Assembly: GCF_003350375.1 (NCBI RefSeq)
Contig: NZ_QQAR01000002.1
Location: forward strand, 186,001 to 250,000
Reading direction: 5' to 3'
Origin: Flavobacterium sp. AG291
GTDB lineage: Bacteria; Bacteroidota; Bacteroidia; Flavobacteriales; Flavobacteriaceae
DNA length: 64,000 nt
Under the pieces are notes generated by a model that was not told the DNA's origin, did no database searches, and saw only the letters and a list, made by a program, of their open reading frames with translations. Of this stretch, positions 17,601 to 28,369 are shown piece after piece; position 1 is the first letter of the stretch; each line of letters opens with the position of its first letter. A program made the position numbers and the translations under genes.

Positions 17601-18236
17601 AATTATAAAGACAATAAATTTATAGCATATAAGCAAATTCCAATAAAACCATTTGAAATATTTACTAATAAAAAATTTACTAAAGTGAAAAAAATTTTTA
17701 TATCATATTCGAACGAAGATATATTTTTCAAAAAGGAATTAGAAAAACATTTAAAACCACTTTCACATTTAAAACTTGCAAAATCTTGGAGTTGTGAAGA
17801 AATTACACCAGGTCTTTGGGATGATGAAATACAGGATGAATTAAAAAGTTCAGATATTGTTGTATTTATGCTCTCTATCAATTTCATTTCATCAGACTAT
17901 ATATTAAAAGATGAACTATTTAAAGTTTTATTAGAAATGAAGAACAATCCTAATAAAAAAATCGTCTGTATTTTAGTTAGAGAATTTTCTTGGCGCAAGT
18001 ATGAAAAACTTCTTACACTTTCTGGCATTGATAATTCAATGATAGAAGATGCGATGGACAATGAAAATAAGGCTGCCATAGCACTTACACAATTGCCAAA
18101 ATATCAATTTTTACCCTATTATACTGAAGATAAAGATGAACAGTCTAAACGTTTTATTAAAGCTATTGAAGAGTGGGAATTTAAAGGTAAAGCATTTAGT
18201 CAGGTTACTGATCAAATAATAAGTTTATTAAATTAA
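14631..18236 (+). CDS. LRR-Roc-COR-TIR protein, candidate immune sensor
   Basis: The 1201-residue protein has these regions in order. Residues 1-180: a helical cap (LKLIEENIKSK) and four to five leucine-rich repeats. Residues 219-440: a second cap (AELIKENLKEKKK) and at least five more LxxLxLxxN repeats. About 470-660: a Roc GTPase with P-loop GNHASGKSS and switch II YDFGGQDYYHG (520-530). About 665-870: a COR domain (LKQLHRQGLILYY, IWLNPSSLVNYI). About 1018-1170: a TIR domain (KKIFISYSNEDIFF) with a glutamate at 1095 in SSDYILKDE, where catalytic TIR NADases have theirs. It has no signal peptide. It is visibly more AT-rich than its core neighbours, suggesting transfer. I infer ligand sensing by LRR, a GTPase switch and TIR-driven NAD depletion, probably anti-phage. 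The target is unknown. Confidence 0.85.
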   Translation: MSDLALKLIEENIKSKSKFLDLGNCALRELPEKLFECNWLENLNLGHNYYSLQKEYLEPNNNLSLNIFSGNDLTQLERLSNLKGLNISNSDIIETNFLKGLKKLVLLNLENNGIHNIESISDLTELKYLYLTNNNIKNLDPIFYLNKLDILNVSNNLISDLTPVFHLLQNGINIEFVDFFFSRQSKMIAVNKNPIANPPSDVVKEGAITVLKWAANRNAHAAELIKENLKEKKKLLDLGNCNIQHFIGLEELAECKHVEELILSNEWAERNSQGWYRITSKNKNKPNVINRIPHEISSLINLKKLILGGNWNTDKQKSKWKIRDVSDLLGLKNLIHLNISNNNLSNIETLKSLTKLKKLHINNNYIQTIHDIHLNYLQELNLSNNLIEKIEFIAKLKALNHLELHSNKISDIRTLLSIENLLHKKNFFINIAKNPLISNNNIIVSKIENQRITLLNLINSKESQKLTLPAKVLLLGNHASGKSSLLNFLQNDTLLNNSNSTHILNIEKYPKDANIPEAIFYDFGGQDYYHGIYRVFLSFGAIQILLWNEECNFNEIIDFDKNKVATINYNLLYWLEQKKYLETKSKVVYLQNNAEEVENSPVLLVQRDSTKEVPYSEVCNSVRTNLNILGEFKLCLKKSENDKRNEKTKNLLEKSREHFKSMLLLLIEQNKKEVRKKKWYINLFTDILDETVYNHDPVNLNFLITKYKIPKRDHIYFIDDLKQLHRQGLILYYNDNDKIWLNPSSLVNYINTDVLKKQVLIRNKGLLPLESLEKHESSGITQLLESQKVIFKTHYGNTFKYVVPSYLELSKNDRDYSFFSYTIKSPIFILKFKNFIPFGLINLLTIFFGINPEQKKFWRDQLLFTFNKKLILIELKIESLEIRLHCNESITLEEKKYIFYTIIALYKDKNTPFTFEEFLIWKDYNTNDDLSDKEINDDFKNKLYEYYCDFFDYPKDLYISFNDKEFVNHSELQGDDNGETIDNRSIIQTYNYKDNKFIAYKQIPIKPFEIFTNKKFTKVKKIFISYSNEDIFFKKELEKHLKPLSHLKLAKSWSCEEITPGLWDDEIQDELKSSDIVVFMLSINFISSDYILKDELFKVLLEMKNNPNKKIVCILVREFSWRKYEKLLTLSGIDNSMIEDAMDNENKAAIALTQLPKYQFLPYYTEDKDEQSKRFIKAIEEWEFKGKAFSQVTDQIISLLN

Positions 18237-18313
18237 ATACAATTGATTCAATTTTAACAAAATTCGGTTTTTGCAGTGGTAACTTTAAACTAATAACCTA
18301 AAAAACAAAAATC

Positions 18314-18484
18314 ATGCAAAGCAGAATATTTAAATTAGGATTCCTAGCACTGTTATTCAGTACTATGCTAACAAGCTGCGAACTTGTAGGAGATATTTTC
18401 CAGGCCGGTATGGGTGTTGGAATTTTTATAGTAATCGCCGTAATTGTACTTATCGTCTGGGTAATTAGCCGCTTCAGAAAATAA
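18314..18484 (+). CDS. Small lipoprotein with one membrane helix
   Basis: A 56-residue protein. The N-terminal signal ends in the lipobox LTSC (Cys22), followed by ELVGDIFQAG and a strongly hydrophobic segment (about 31-50) ending WVISRFRK. The near-consensus TAACTTTA lies about 30 bases upstream. A strong terminator follows 20 bases after the stop. Small proteins of this kind are common in Flavobacteriia; the function is unknown. Confidence 0.75.
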   Translation: MQSRIFKLGFLALLFSTMLTSCELVGDIFQAGMGVGIFIVIAVIVLIVWVISRFRK

Positions 18485-18503
18485 TCGTTCTTTATTGGTA
18501 ATA

Positions 18504-18536
18504 AAAAACCCCGTAGGCCTTGCTTACGGGGTTTTT
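18504..18536. terminator. Bidirectional terminator
   Basis: The hairpin CCCCGTA (18509-18515) / TACGGGG (18525-18531) has a 9-base loop, with an A tract on the left and TTTTT on the right. It serves the small lipoprotein on the plus strand and the ABC-F gene on the minus strand. Confidence 0.9.
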
Positions 18537-18541
18537 GTATA

Positions 18542-20206
<1,665 letters not shown>

Positions 20207-20340
20207 TTAGGTTGTCGGTTGCTTGCAAAGGATTTTAGATTTTTTGATTTTTTGATTTTTCGACTGCCTGAATTCTCAACTATGTTAGCTTCGGACTTCG
20301 GACCTCAGACTACTTTAAAACTTTGAACATTATAACTTTA

Positions 20341-20817
20341 CTACCTGATTGGAATCCAAATCTCCTCTTCCGAATCCGGATCACCGTTTTTGTATTTAGG
20401 GCCTAGTATTTCAAAATGCGGACGGTCGTCAAGTTCATAACCCGATACAGGCAGCCATTCCCCAAAGATATAACTGAATACATCAAACCCATTGTTGTGC
20501 GAACCTTTATAATAAAACACAGCATACTCCCCTGCAGGAATAGTAAAAGTTTCCATTCCCTCTGCCGTAACAGCATCTTCAGTTGTTTCATGAGCAGCCC
20601 ATTTTATGAATTCAGCTTTTGGATTGAACGGATTGAAAAAATCCTTCCCATATACCTGAAGTGAATACATCTGCTCAGGATTGATCACACCGGTAATAGT
20701 TTTACGGTGCGGCATAAAACTGCTCCATAGTTCGAAAGTTTTGTTTTCGGCAAAGGTCATGGTAAGCCATTTGCCTACTAGTTTTTTGGATGGGATGGTT
20801 TGGATGGTTGGGGTCAT
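20341..20817 (-). CDS. GyrI-like small-molecule-binding protein
   Basis: A 158-residue stand-alone effector-binding domain of the GyrI/AraC C-terminal type (SHS2 fold). Supporting segments are KLVGKWLTMTFAENKTFELWSSF (first 20: KLVGKWLTMTFAENKTFELW), TIPAGEYAVFYYKG (about 89-102), and IFGEWLPVSGYELDDRPHFE (about 113-132), which matches the family's W-LP-S-Y pattern. No DNA-binding domain is attached. Such proteins bind or modify hydrophobic compounds; the ligand is unknown. Confidence 0.85.
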   Translation of the reverse strand: MTPTIQTIPSKKLVGKWLTMTFAENKTFELWSSFMPHRKTITGVINPEQMYSLQVYGKDFFNPFNPKAEFIKWAAHETTEDAVTAEGMETFTIPAGEYAVFYYKGSHNNGFDVFSYIFGEWLPVSGYELDDRPHFEILGPKYKNGDPDSEEEIWIPIR

Positions 20818-20891
20818 TTAAATTTATTATTGGTTGATAATTATTAGTTCAGCTTCTTATACCTAAGGATTGGAAAAAAGTGAAAGAAGTA

Positions 20892-21548
20892 CTAAATATT
20901 TGATATATCAAACTTTGATTTATACTTTTTTATTAACTCAAAATATTCATTAATAAATTCTTCCGTCAAGAAACTATTAATTTCTATAATAATATATTTC
21001 AACTCATCTCCCTTTATTAACAATTGATTATCAGCGCTATTTTTAATATTTTCAATTAGTTTTTCAACTAAAGGTTGTAAAAGTGGAACTATATTAAATC
21101 TTTCAATCAGATTTTGATAATCTGATTGAAGAGAATAGATATCATCAAATGTCCATTTAAAAAAAGATATATTTCTAATAACGTTCAAATTATTAAAATC
21201 AATACTCTCAATTTTATAATCCTCTGCTCCAAAACAATTTTTAAAATTCGTATTCTCATAAATAATCTGAAAAGTACATCCAGATACAACTTCTATAAAC
21301 CAAGCCAAAGTTCTATCTATATTGGAAGTATTCTCAAAAATTTCATTTCTTTGATCAAAAAAATTTTTGATATTGTAAAAATGTTTTTTAGGATTTACAG
21401 AATTTATATTTAATCCTATTTGAATTAACTCAACTTCTCCTAAATCTGTAATATTAAATTTATTAGATAAGCAATATCCCAAAAGATGGCCTAGTTCATG
21501 GTAAACAGTATCTTTCCCTTTTTCAATTCTCTGTATTACATTAGTCAT
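20892..21548 (-). CDS. Orphan HExxH protein, possibly M41-like peptidase
   Basis: The 218-residue AT-rich gene has no signal peptide or membrane segment. A helix carries VYHELGHLLGY, giving the zinc motif HELGH (His17, Glu18, His21). Further on are a helix like the AGRxAEE region of FtsH (AWFIEVVSGCTFQIIYE, about 82-98) and WTFDDIYSL (Asp135/136), a possible third metal ligand as in FtsH-type M41 peptidases. The match is by motif order only. No AAA domain is attached. It lies between a GyrI-like gene and uvrA, and its base composition suggests acquisition. Confidence 0.6.
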   Translation of the reverse strand: MTNVIQRIEKGKDTVYHELGHLLGYCLSNKFNITDLGEVELIQIGLNINSVNPKKHFYNIKNFFDQRNEIFENTSNIDRTLAWFIEVVSGCTFQIIYENTNFKNCFGAEDYKIESIDFNNLNVIRNISFFKWTFDDIYSLQSDYQNLIERFNIVPLLQPLVEKLIENIKNSADNQLLIKGDELKYIIIEINSFLTEEFINEYFELIKKYKSKFDISNI

Positions 21549-21643
21549 ATCATTTTATTTTATTTACTAAAAGTAATATTTTCTCATCCACTTTAACAAT
21601 TCCTTACTCCTAACCTATATATAAAAACTGCTTAAAAATGAGT

Positions 21644-21651
21644 ACCTTTGC
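21644..21651 (+). promoter_or_regulatory. -7 element of uvrA
   Basis: TACCTTTG is an exact TAnnTTTG match, 18 bases before the ATG at 21670. It implies a leader of roughly a dozen bases and argues against a further upstream start codon. Confidence 0.55.
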
Positions 21652-21669
21652 GTTTTGCACAAAAATGCT

Positions 21670-24501
21670 ATGTTAGATACTACTGAGACTATTGAAGTGT
21701 TAGGTGCCCGTGCGCACAACCTTAAGAATATAGATGTTACCATACCGCGTGAAAAACTTGTTGTGATTACCGGGCTTTCGGGTTCAGGGAAATCATCACT
21801 GGCGTTTGACACCATTTATGCCGAAGGGCAGCGCCGTTATATCGAGACGTTCTCTGCCTATGCGCGTCAGTTCCTTGGCGGCCTTGAAAGACCGGATGTC
21901 GACAAGATCGATGGCCTTAGCCCCGTTATTGCCATTGAGCAGAAAACAACGAGCAAGAGTCCACGTTCTACGGTAGGTACAATCACCGAAATCTACGATT
22001 TTTTGCGCCTTCTCTATGCCCGTGGAGCCGATGCCTATAGCTACGTTACCGGCGAAAAGATGGTGAGCTACAGCGACGACCAGATCAAGGAGCTTATCGT
22101 TGAGAAATTCGATGGTAAACGTATTACTATTCTTGCCCCGATTGTCCGCACCCGTAAAGGGCATTACCGTGAACTTTTTGAGCAAATATCGAAACAGGGC
22201 TTCCTGAAAGTACGTGTGGATGGCGAAATAAAAGATATCGAACCGGGAATGAAACTCGACCGTTATAAAAACCACGATATTGAAACGGTTATTGACCGTA
22301 TGGCTGTTGATGCTTCGGATGATACAGATAAACGCCTTACCGAAAGCATCAAAACAGCGATGTATCACGGTGAGGATGTAATGATGGTTATTGAGCACGA
22401 CACCAATGAGGCTCGCTATTATAGCCGTAATCTGATGTGTCCTACCTCGGGTATCTCTTACCCTAATCCTGAACCGAATAATTTTTCGTTCAACTCCCCT
22501 AAAGGAGCTTGTCCACATTGTAACGGACTGGGAACAGTTAACGAGATCAACATAAAAAAGATCATACCTAACCCTAAACTTAGCGTTAAGCAGGGCGGTT
22601 TTGCGCCACTTGGCGAATATAAAAGCTCATGGATCTTCAAGCAGATTGAAGTGATTGGTGAGAAATTTGGCTTTAAGCTTACGGATCCTATCGAAAACAT
22701 CTCTGAAGAAGCAATGGATATGATCATGAACGGCGGTAAGGAGAAATTTTCTGTAAATTCAAAATCACTTGGTGTAAACCGTGAATACAAAATTGATTTT
22801 GAAGGTATTGCCAGTTTCATCAAAAGCCAGTATGACGACAGCAACAGTACGTCGTTAAAGCGTTGGGCCAAAGATTTCATGGACGAGGTAAACTGCCCTG
22901 TATGCCACGGAACACGACTAAGACAGGAATCCCTTAACTTTAAAGTAAACGGACTGAATATTGCTGAGCTTTCATCAATGGATATCTCAGATCTTGCTGA
23001 ATGGTTTGAAGAACTTGACAATAAACTTTCTGAAAAGCAGAAAGTCATTGCGATGGAAATCGTAAAAGAAATCAAGGCACGCCTTAGTTTCCTTGTTGAC
23101 GTGGGATTAAATTACCTGTCACTAAACCGCGGTTCTGGAACACTTTCAGGAGGTGAAGCACAACGTATCAGGCTGGCAACACAGATAGGCTCACAGCTTG
23201 TGGGTGTATTATATATCCTTGATGAGCCGAGCATCGGACTTCACCAGCGCGACAATGAGAAACTTATTAAATCGCTGGAATCACTTCGTGACATAGGTAA
23301 CTCGGTACTTGTGGTAGAACACGACAAAGACATGATAGAGCGCGCTGATTATGTTATTGACATCGGCCCTGCTGCAGGACGTTTTGGTGGACAGATCGTA
23401 AGTGCAGGTACACCTGCCGAATTACTGAAAGAACACACTCTTACTGCTGCTTACCTTAACGGTGAGAAAGAAATAGCAGTTCCTAAAAAACGTCGTGAGG
23501 GCAATGGTAAAACCTTAAAACTTATCGGCGCAACAGGAAATAACCTTAAAAACGTTTCTATAGAAATTCCGTTAGGAAAAATGATATGTGTTACAGGTGT
23601 TTCGGGAAGTGGTAAGTCAACACTTATCAACGGAACGCTATACCCTATCCTGAATACGCACTTCTTCAACGGGGTTAAAAAACCACAACCATACAAAAAA
23701 ATAGAAGGCCTTGAGCATATTGACAAGGTTATTGATATAGACCAGTCGCCTATCGGGCGTACGCCAAGGTCTAACCCTGCTACTTATACTGATGTTTTCT
23801 CAGAGATACGCTCACTATTTACACAAACACCTGAGGCTATGATCCGTGGTTATAAACCGGGACGTTTCAGCTTTAACGTAAGCGGTGGCCGTTGCGAAAC
23901 CTGTGAAGGATCAGGATTACGCGTTATTGAGATGAGCTTCCTGCCAGATGTATATGTAGAGTGCGAAACCTGTCAGGGTAAGCGTTTTAACCGTGAAACG
24001 CTTGAAATACGTTATAAAGGCAAATCAATATCTGATGTACTGGATATGACAGTTGACGAGGCTGTTCCATTCTTTGAGAACATCCCGAAGATCTATAGAA
24101 AGATAAAAACCATACAGGATGTGGGGCTTGGCTATATAACGCTTGGACAGCAGAGTACTACCCTTTCGGGTGGTGAGGCACAGCGTATTAAACTGGCTAC
24201 AGAGCTTTCAAAAAAAGATACCGGAAATACCTTTTATATCCTTGATGAACCCACGACGGGACTTCACTTTGAAGATATCCGCGTATTGATGGAAGTTATC
24301 AATAAACTGGTTGACAAAGGAAATACTGTACTGATCATAGAACATAATCTTGACGTTATTAAACTGGCAGACTATATCATAGATATTGGTTATGAGGGTG
24401 GTAAAGGCGGCGGACAGCTTATTGCTAAAGGAACACCCGAAGAAGTTGCCAAAAACAAAAAGAGTTACACAGCGCATTTCCTGAAAAAAGAACTATCTTA
24501 G
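21670..24501 (+). CDS. uvrA: Excinuclease ABC subunit A
   Basis: Damage-recognition ATPase of nucleotide excision repair. The 943-residue protein has two ABC modules: Walker [10 protein letters not shown] near residues 34-42 with signature LSGGEAQRI near 490, and GVSGSGKST near 640 with a second LSGGEAQR near 830. Zinc-finger cysteines are seen at [15 protein letters not shown], and CETCEGSG with CETCQGK. ATG 21670 ([20 protein letters not shown]) is preferred to the TTG at 21655, because the -7 box lies just upstream and the homology starts here. Confidence 0.97.
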   Translation: MLDTTETIEVLGARAHNLKNIDVTIPREKLVVITGLSGSGKSSLAFDTIYAEGQRRYIETFSAYARQFLGGLERPDVDKIDGLSPVIAIEQKTTSKSPRSTVGTITEIYDFLRLLYARGADAYSYVTGEKMVSYSDDQIKELIVEKFDGKRITILAPIVRTRKGHYRELFEQISKQGFLKVRVDGEIKDIEPGMKLDRYKNHDIETVIDRMAVDASDDTDKRLTESIKTAMYHGEDVMMVIEHDTNEARYYSRNLMCPTSGISYPNPEPNNFSFNSPKGACPHCNGLGTVNEINIKKIIPNPKLSVKQGGFAPLGEYKSSWIFKQIEVIGEKFGFKLTDPIENISEEAMDMIMNGGKEKFSVNSKSLGVNREYKIDFEGIASFIKSQYDDSNSTSLKRWAKDFMDEVNCPVCHGTRLRQESLNFKVNGLNIAELSSMDISDLAEWFEELDNKLSEKQKVIAMEIVKEIKARLSFLVDVGLNYLSLNRGSGTLSGGEAQRIRLATQIGSQLVGVLYILDEPSIGLHQRDNEKLIKSLESLRDIGNSVLVVEHDKDMIERADYVIDIGPAAGRFGGQIVSAGTPAELLKEHTLTAAYLNGEKEIAVPKKRREGNGKTLKLIGATGNNLKNVSIEIPLGKMICVTGVSGSGKSTLINGTLYPILNTHFFNGVKKPQPYKKIEGLEHIDKVIDIDQSPIGRTPRSNPATYTDVFSEIRSLFTQTPEAMIRGYKPGRFSFNVSGGRCETCEGSGLRVIEMSFLPDVYVECETCQGKRFNRETLEIRYKGKSISDVLDMTVDEAVPFFENIPKIYRKIKTIQDVGLGYITLGQQSTTLSGGEAQRIKLATELSKKDTGNTFYILDEPTTGLHFEDIRVLMEVINKLVDKGNTVLIIEHNLDVIKLADYIIDIGYEGGKGGGQLIAKGTPEEVAKNKKSYTAHFLKKELS

Positions 24502-24537
24502 AAACCTGTTTTACTCATTTTTTTAGTTAAAAAAGCC

Positions 24538-25260
24538 ATGAAAGAAAAGTTTGAAAACGACGACGAATGGATTAATGACAGCCTAAAGCAAAGATCCTGG
24601 CATGAAATAAGAAGCAATGACTCGTGGGTTATCTTTAAGATAATGGCCGAGTTTGTAAATGGTTACGAAACCATGGCCAGGATAGGTCCTTGTGTTTCTA
24701 TATTTGGTTCTGCCAGGACAAAACCTGACGATCCTACTTATCTTTTAGCCGAAAAGATTGCCTGTAAAATATCTAATGCAGGTTATGGCGTTATTACCGG
24801 TGGAGGACCCGGTATTATGGAAGCCGGTAACAAAGGTGCAAGCCAGGGTAGCAGCCCATCGGTAGGACTTAATATTGAGCTTCCTTTTGAGCAGCATTTT
24901 AACCCTTACATCGACCAGGATAAGAACGTAAATTTTGACTACTTTTTTGTGAGAAAGGTGATGTTCGTTAAGTATTCACAGGCATTTGTGGTAATGCCTG
25001 GTGGTTTTGGTACACTCGACGAGATGTTTGAAGCATTAACGCTTATCCAGACAAAAAAGATTGCTAAATTTCCAATTATACTTGTTGGATCTTCGTTTTG
25101 GGGAGGCCTGATGGACTGGATAAAAAACGTTTTGATTGAGAAACACCATAATGCTAATCCTGAAGACCTTAACCTTATAAAAGTTGTAGACACTGCCGAA
25201 GAAGTTGTAGAGATTATTGATAACTTTTACAAGAAATACAGCCTTAGCCCTAACTTTTAA
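24538..25260 (+). CDS. LOG-family nucleotide phosphoribohydrolase-like protein
   Basis: A 240-residue TIGR00730 Rossmann-fold protein. The nucleotide-binding segment VSIFGSARTKPDDP lies near 57-70, GYGVITGGGPGIMEAGNKGA near 81-100, and the family signature PGGFGTLDEMFE near 154-165. Plant and bacterial LOG enzymes cut cytokinin-type nucleoside monophosphates to base and ribose phosphate. The N-terminal 50 residues extend beyond the short LOG form. It starts 36 bases after uvrA and may be co-transcribed. Confidence 0.9.
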   Translation: MKEKFENDDEWINDSLKQRSWHEIRSNDSWVIFKIMAEFVNGYETMARIGPCVSIFGSARTKPDDPTYLLAEKIACKISNAGYGVITGGGPGIMEAGNKGASQGSSPSVGLNIELPFEQHFNPYIDQDKNVNFDYFFVRKVMFVKYSQAFVVMPGGFGTLDEMFEALTLIQTKKIAKFPIILVGSSFWGGLMDWIKNVLIEKHHNANPEDLNLIKVVDTAEEVVEIIDNFYKKYSLSPNF

Positions 25261-25282
25261 TATATTGCACTATATATTTAAC

Positions 25283-25313
25283 ATCAGGCGAAGCAACCAT
25301 TCGCCTGATTTTA
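25283..25313 (+). terminator. Terminator after the LOG gene
   Basis: ATCAGGCGAA (25283-25292) pairs with TTCGCCTGAT (25300-25309) around a 7-base loop, followed by TTTTA. The 10-bp stem makes a convincing intrinsic terminator. Confidence 0.8.
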
Positions 25314-25349
25314 CACCTACTATAAAAAGTTTAACGGGTAAATCTCTAA

Positions 25350-28190
25350 GTGCAATTGGAAATTAAAAAACATTTTTTTTTCATACTTCTACTGTTATGT
25401 TCGGTACAGCTACATTCACAGCATCTTGTCAGGATGTTTGCTGAAGTAGATACCGAAAAGCAGGTATTGGCAGTAAAAGAAGAAATAACTTTTAATAATC
25501 AAACAAACGATACACTACACTCCGTTATTCTTAACGACTGGAATAATGCTTATTCAGCTAAAGACACCCCTTTGGCAAAGCGTTTTTCCGATGAATTTGT
25601 AAGAGCATTTCATTTAGCAAGTGATAATGATCGTGGTAATACAACCATACATTCTGTAAGCGACCAATACAGCCTTAGTATTCCATGGCAAAGACCTGAA
25701 GGACATCCTGATTTGGTTGAACTTCGTCTTAATTCACCTATCCTTCCGGGAAGGCAATTTAAAATTACAGTTAACTATCATGTTAAGATCCCCGCTGACA
25801 GGTTTACTCGCTATGGCTACAATGACAAAACAAAATCATTAATACTCAAAGACTGGTTTCTTACTCCTGCCCGTTTTGAAAACAATCAGTTTGCGAAATA
25901 CAGCAACGAAAACCTTGACGACATTGCCAACGCAACGTCTGATTACTATATAAACCTTACGGTTCCAAAAAACTACTATCTCACCACTGATCTTAATGAA
26001 CACGACAAATATGATAAGAAAGGTTTATGGGTATATGAACTTGAAGGGAATAACCGTTTAGGTTTCACCATTGCATTAGATCAGTTTGACAGGTTTGAAG
26101 ACTTTAAAACCGAAAACGCTACTGTAGTTTGTAATTTTTGGGATGGCCGTGTTACCGAAGTTCAAAAAAATACGATCATTAATCAGATAGCATTATTTAC
26201 GCAGGATAAACTGGGTTCATATCCTTTTGAAAAGATAATGGTGACCCAAACTGATTACGACCGTAACCCTATGTATGGTATTAATCAGCTACCTGCGTTT
26301 ATCAGCCCCTATCCTGACTCTTTTATTTTTGAGATCAAATTCCTTAAGACATATCTAAATAATTACCTGAAAAACACCTTAAAACTCGATCCTCGTAAAG
26401 ATAACTGGATATATGATGCCATCCAGATTGAGCTAATGATAAAGTACATTGAACAATACCACCCTGACAGAAAAATGATGGGCAAGCTGTCTAATTGGGG
26501 TATCTTAAAAGGGCATAAGATATTTAAAATGGATTTTAATGATCAGTATAGCTATGTTTATCTGCTTACAGCAAGGAAAAACCTTGATCAGCCAATAGGT
26601 GATCCTAAAAATACTTTCATAAAATTCAATGAACAAATATCAGGAAAATACAGGGCTGGCCTGAGTATATATTATCTGGACGATTACCTTGGCGAAAATA
26701 TAGTTCCCGCTACACTCACTGATTTTTACAAAGTAAACCTGAGCAGCAGAGTTACAAACAGGAATTATTTTAAAAATATACTTAATAGCAAAACCACAAA
26801 AAATACCGATTGGTTTTTCGATACTGTTGTCGATACAAGGGATATAATTGATTTTAAATTTAAAAGGGTTATCGAAGAAAAGGACTCACTTAAAATAACT
26901 ATTAAAAACAGGAAAGAAACTGAGGTTCCAGTCTCATTATATGGTCTTAAAAAAGGAAAAGTTGTTTTCAAACAATGGTTAGAAGGCATAAAGACTGATA
27001 CTACTTTAACCGTAGCCAGACAGGATGCCGACAGGCTTGCACTTAACTTTAATAATGAAATTCCGGAATTCAACAGGCGTAATAACTGGAAAAGACTGGA
27101 TAAATTCTTCCCCAACAATAAACCTTTAAAATTTACTTTCTTCCAGGATATTGAAGATCCAAATTATAATCAGATATTTTACGTACCGAGCTTTGTATTT
27201 AATATATATGATGGATTCTCGCCGGGGTTACGCTTTCACAATAAATCATTACTTGACAAGCCATTTATCTTTGACATCGAACCAACCTACTCTATCAAAA
27301 CCAATGAGCTTATAGGTTCGTTTTCATTATTGTTTAATCAATACATCCGAATAGGACAACTATACAGCATACGATATGCAGTAGGTAGTTCTACATATCA
27401 TTATGCTCCTGATGCCCGTTATTTGAAATTCAACCCATCGGTACTTTTCCGTTTACGCGAAGACGATTATCGTGAGAATAAAAAACAGAGCATTTTAGTT
27501 AGGCAGGTACTGGTTAATAGGGAAAAGTCTGCTTACATCGCCACTGATGAACAAAATGAAAACTATTCTGTATTTAATCTTCGATACAGCAGATATGAAT
27601 CCGAAATAATACGTCATTACAATTTCTTTACTGATCTTCAATTATCAGGATCTTTCGGAAAGGTTTCGGGAGAAATACAATACAGGAGGCTGTTTAATGA
27701 CAACAGGCGCATTAACCTGAGATTGTATGCCGGTGCATTCATATATCGCAGCACTGATTCTGAATTCTTTAGTTTCGGATTGGACAGACCTACTGATTAT
27801 ATGTTTGACTATAGTCTCTACGGACGTTCAGAAACCACTGGATTGTTCAGTCAGCAATATGTTATGGCCGAAGGAGGTTTTAAATCAAAACTTGATAACC
27901 GATATGCTAATCAATGGATGACAACAGCTAATGCCAGTTTTAATATATGGAACTGGATTGAAGTGTATGGTGATGCAGGATTTATAAAGAGTCATTATAC
28001 CGATGCTGAGTTTGTTTACGATAGTGGTGTACGCCTGAATATTCTTCCTGACTATTTCGAATTGTATTTCCCTGTATATTCAAGTAATGGTTTTGAGCCC
28101 GGATTAGGCAATTATGACCAAAAGATACGTTTTGTCGTAACCATAAGTCCAAGTACACTTGTAGGATTGTTTACCAGAAAATGGCTCTAA
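25350..28190 (+). CDS. M1-peptidase-like domain fused to outer-membrane barrel
   Basis: The 946-residue protein has a signal peptide (HFFFILLLLCSVQLHSQ). The start must be GTG 25350 or TTG 25356, because the first ATG lies beyond the signal. The N-terminal half resembles M1 (gluzincin) aminopeptidases: LNDWNNAY near 69, then the region YGINQLPAFI (near 310) and NWIYDAIQIELMIKYI (near 350). However, the zinc motif HExxH is missing; its place holds FEIKFLKTYLNNYLK. The C-terminal third has aromatic, alternating strands typical of a beta-barrel ending at the C-terminus. I infer an outer-membrane protein with a probably inactive peptidase domain. It has no obvious partner gene. Confidence 0.75.
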   Translation: MQLEIKKHFFFILLLLCSVQLHSQHLVRMFAEVDTEKQVLAVKEEITFNNQTNDTLHSVILNDWNNAYSAKDTPLAKRFSDEFVRAFHLASDNDRGNTTIHSVSDQYSLSIPWQRPEGHPDLVELRLNSPILPGRQFKITVNYHVKIPADRFTRYGYNDKTKSLILKDWFLTPARFENNQFAKYSNENLDDIANATSDYYINLTVPKNYYLTTDLNEHDKYDKKGLWVYELEGNNRLGFTIALDQFDRFEDFKTENATVVCNFWDGRVTEVQKNTIINQIALFTQDKLGSYPFEKIMVTQTDYDRNPMYGINQLPAFISPYPDSFIFEIKFLKTYLNNYLKNTLKLDPRKDNWIYDAIQIELMIKYIEQYHPDRKMMGKLSNWGILKGHKIFKMDFNDQYSYVYLLTARKNLDQPIGDPKNTFIKFNEQISGKYRAGLSIYYLDDYLGENIVPATLTDFYKVNLSSRVTNRNYFKNILNSKTTKNTDWFFDTVVDTRDIIDFKFKRVIEEKDSLKITIKNRKETEVPVSLYGLKKGKVVFKQWLEGIKTDTTLTVARQDADRLALNFNNEIPEFNRRNNWKRLDKFFPNNKPLKFTFFQDIEDPNYNQIFYVPSFVFNIYDGFSPGLRFHNKSLLDKPFIFDIEPTYSIKTNELIGSFSLLFNQYIRIGQLYSIRYAVGSSTYHYAPDARYLKFNPSVLFRLREDDYRENKKQSILVRQVLVNREKSAYIATDEQNENYSVFNLRYSRYESEIIRHYNFFTDLQLSGSFGKVSGEIQYRRLFNDNRRINLRLYAGAFIYRSTDSEFFSFGLDRPTDYMFDYSLYGRSETTGLFSQQYVMAEGGFKSKLDNRYANQWMTTANASFNIWNWIEVYGDAGFIKSHYTDAEFVYDSGVRLNILPDYFELYFPVYSSNGFEPGLGNYDQKIRFVVTISPSTLVGLFTRKWL

Positions 28191-28213
28191 ACACGAAATA
28201 GCCTCTAAAAATT

Positions 28214-28242
28214 ACACAAAAAACATTTTTTATGTGTTTTTG
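28214..28242 (+). terminator. Weak AT-rich terminator
   Basis: An imperfect hairpin with ACACA (28214-28218) pairing TGTGT (28233-28237), plus A/T pairs inside, followed by TTTTTG. It is low in GC, so function is uncertain, but it is placed just after the barrel protein gene. Confidence 0.4.
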
Positions 28243-28340
28243 ATGAGATAAAAACATTCAAAACATACACATCGAAACTTTTATTATCAAAACTGAAATC
28301 ATTTTTTTTTGATGTTATGCTACTATATCATTCTTTTAAC

Positions 28341-28348
28341 TAAATTTG
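28341..28348 (+). promoter_or_regulatory. -7 element of the E1 alpha/beta gene
   Basis: TAAATTTG is an exact match to TAnnTTTG, 22 bases before the ATG at 28370. Upstream of it is an A/T-rich stretch with T9 at 28302-28310. Confidence 0.5.
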
Positions 28349-28369
28349 TACTTCCACTAAACCGGTTTT

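Noticed and set aside
21796..23075. Two long open frames opposite uvrA
   Set aside because: Composition follows the codon pattern of uvrA; no domain, ribosome site or promoter supports them.
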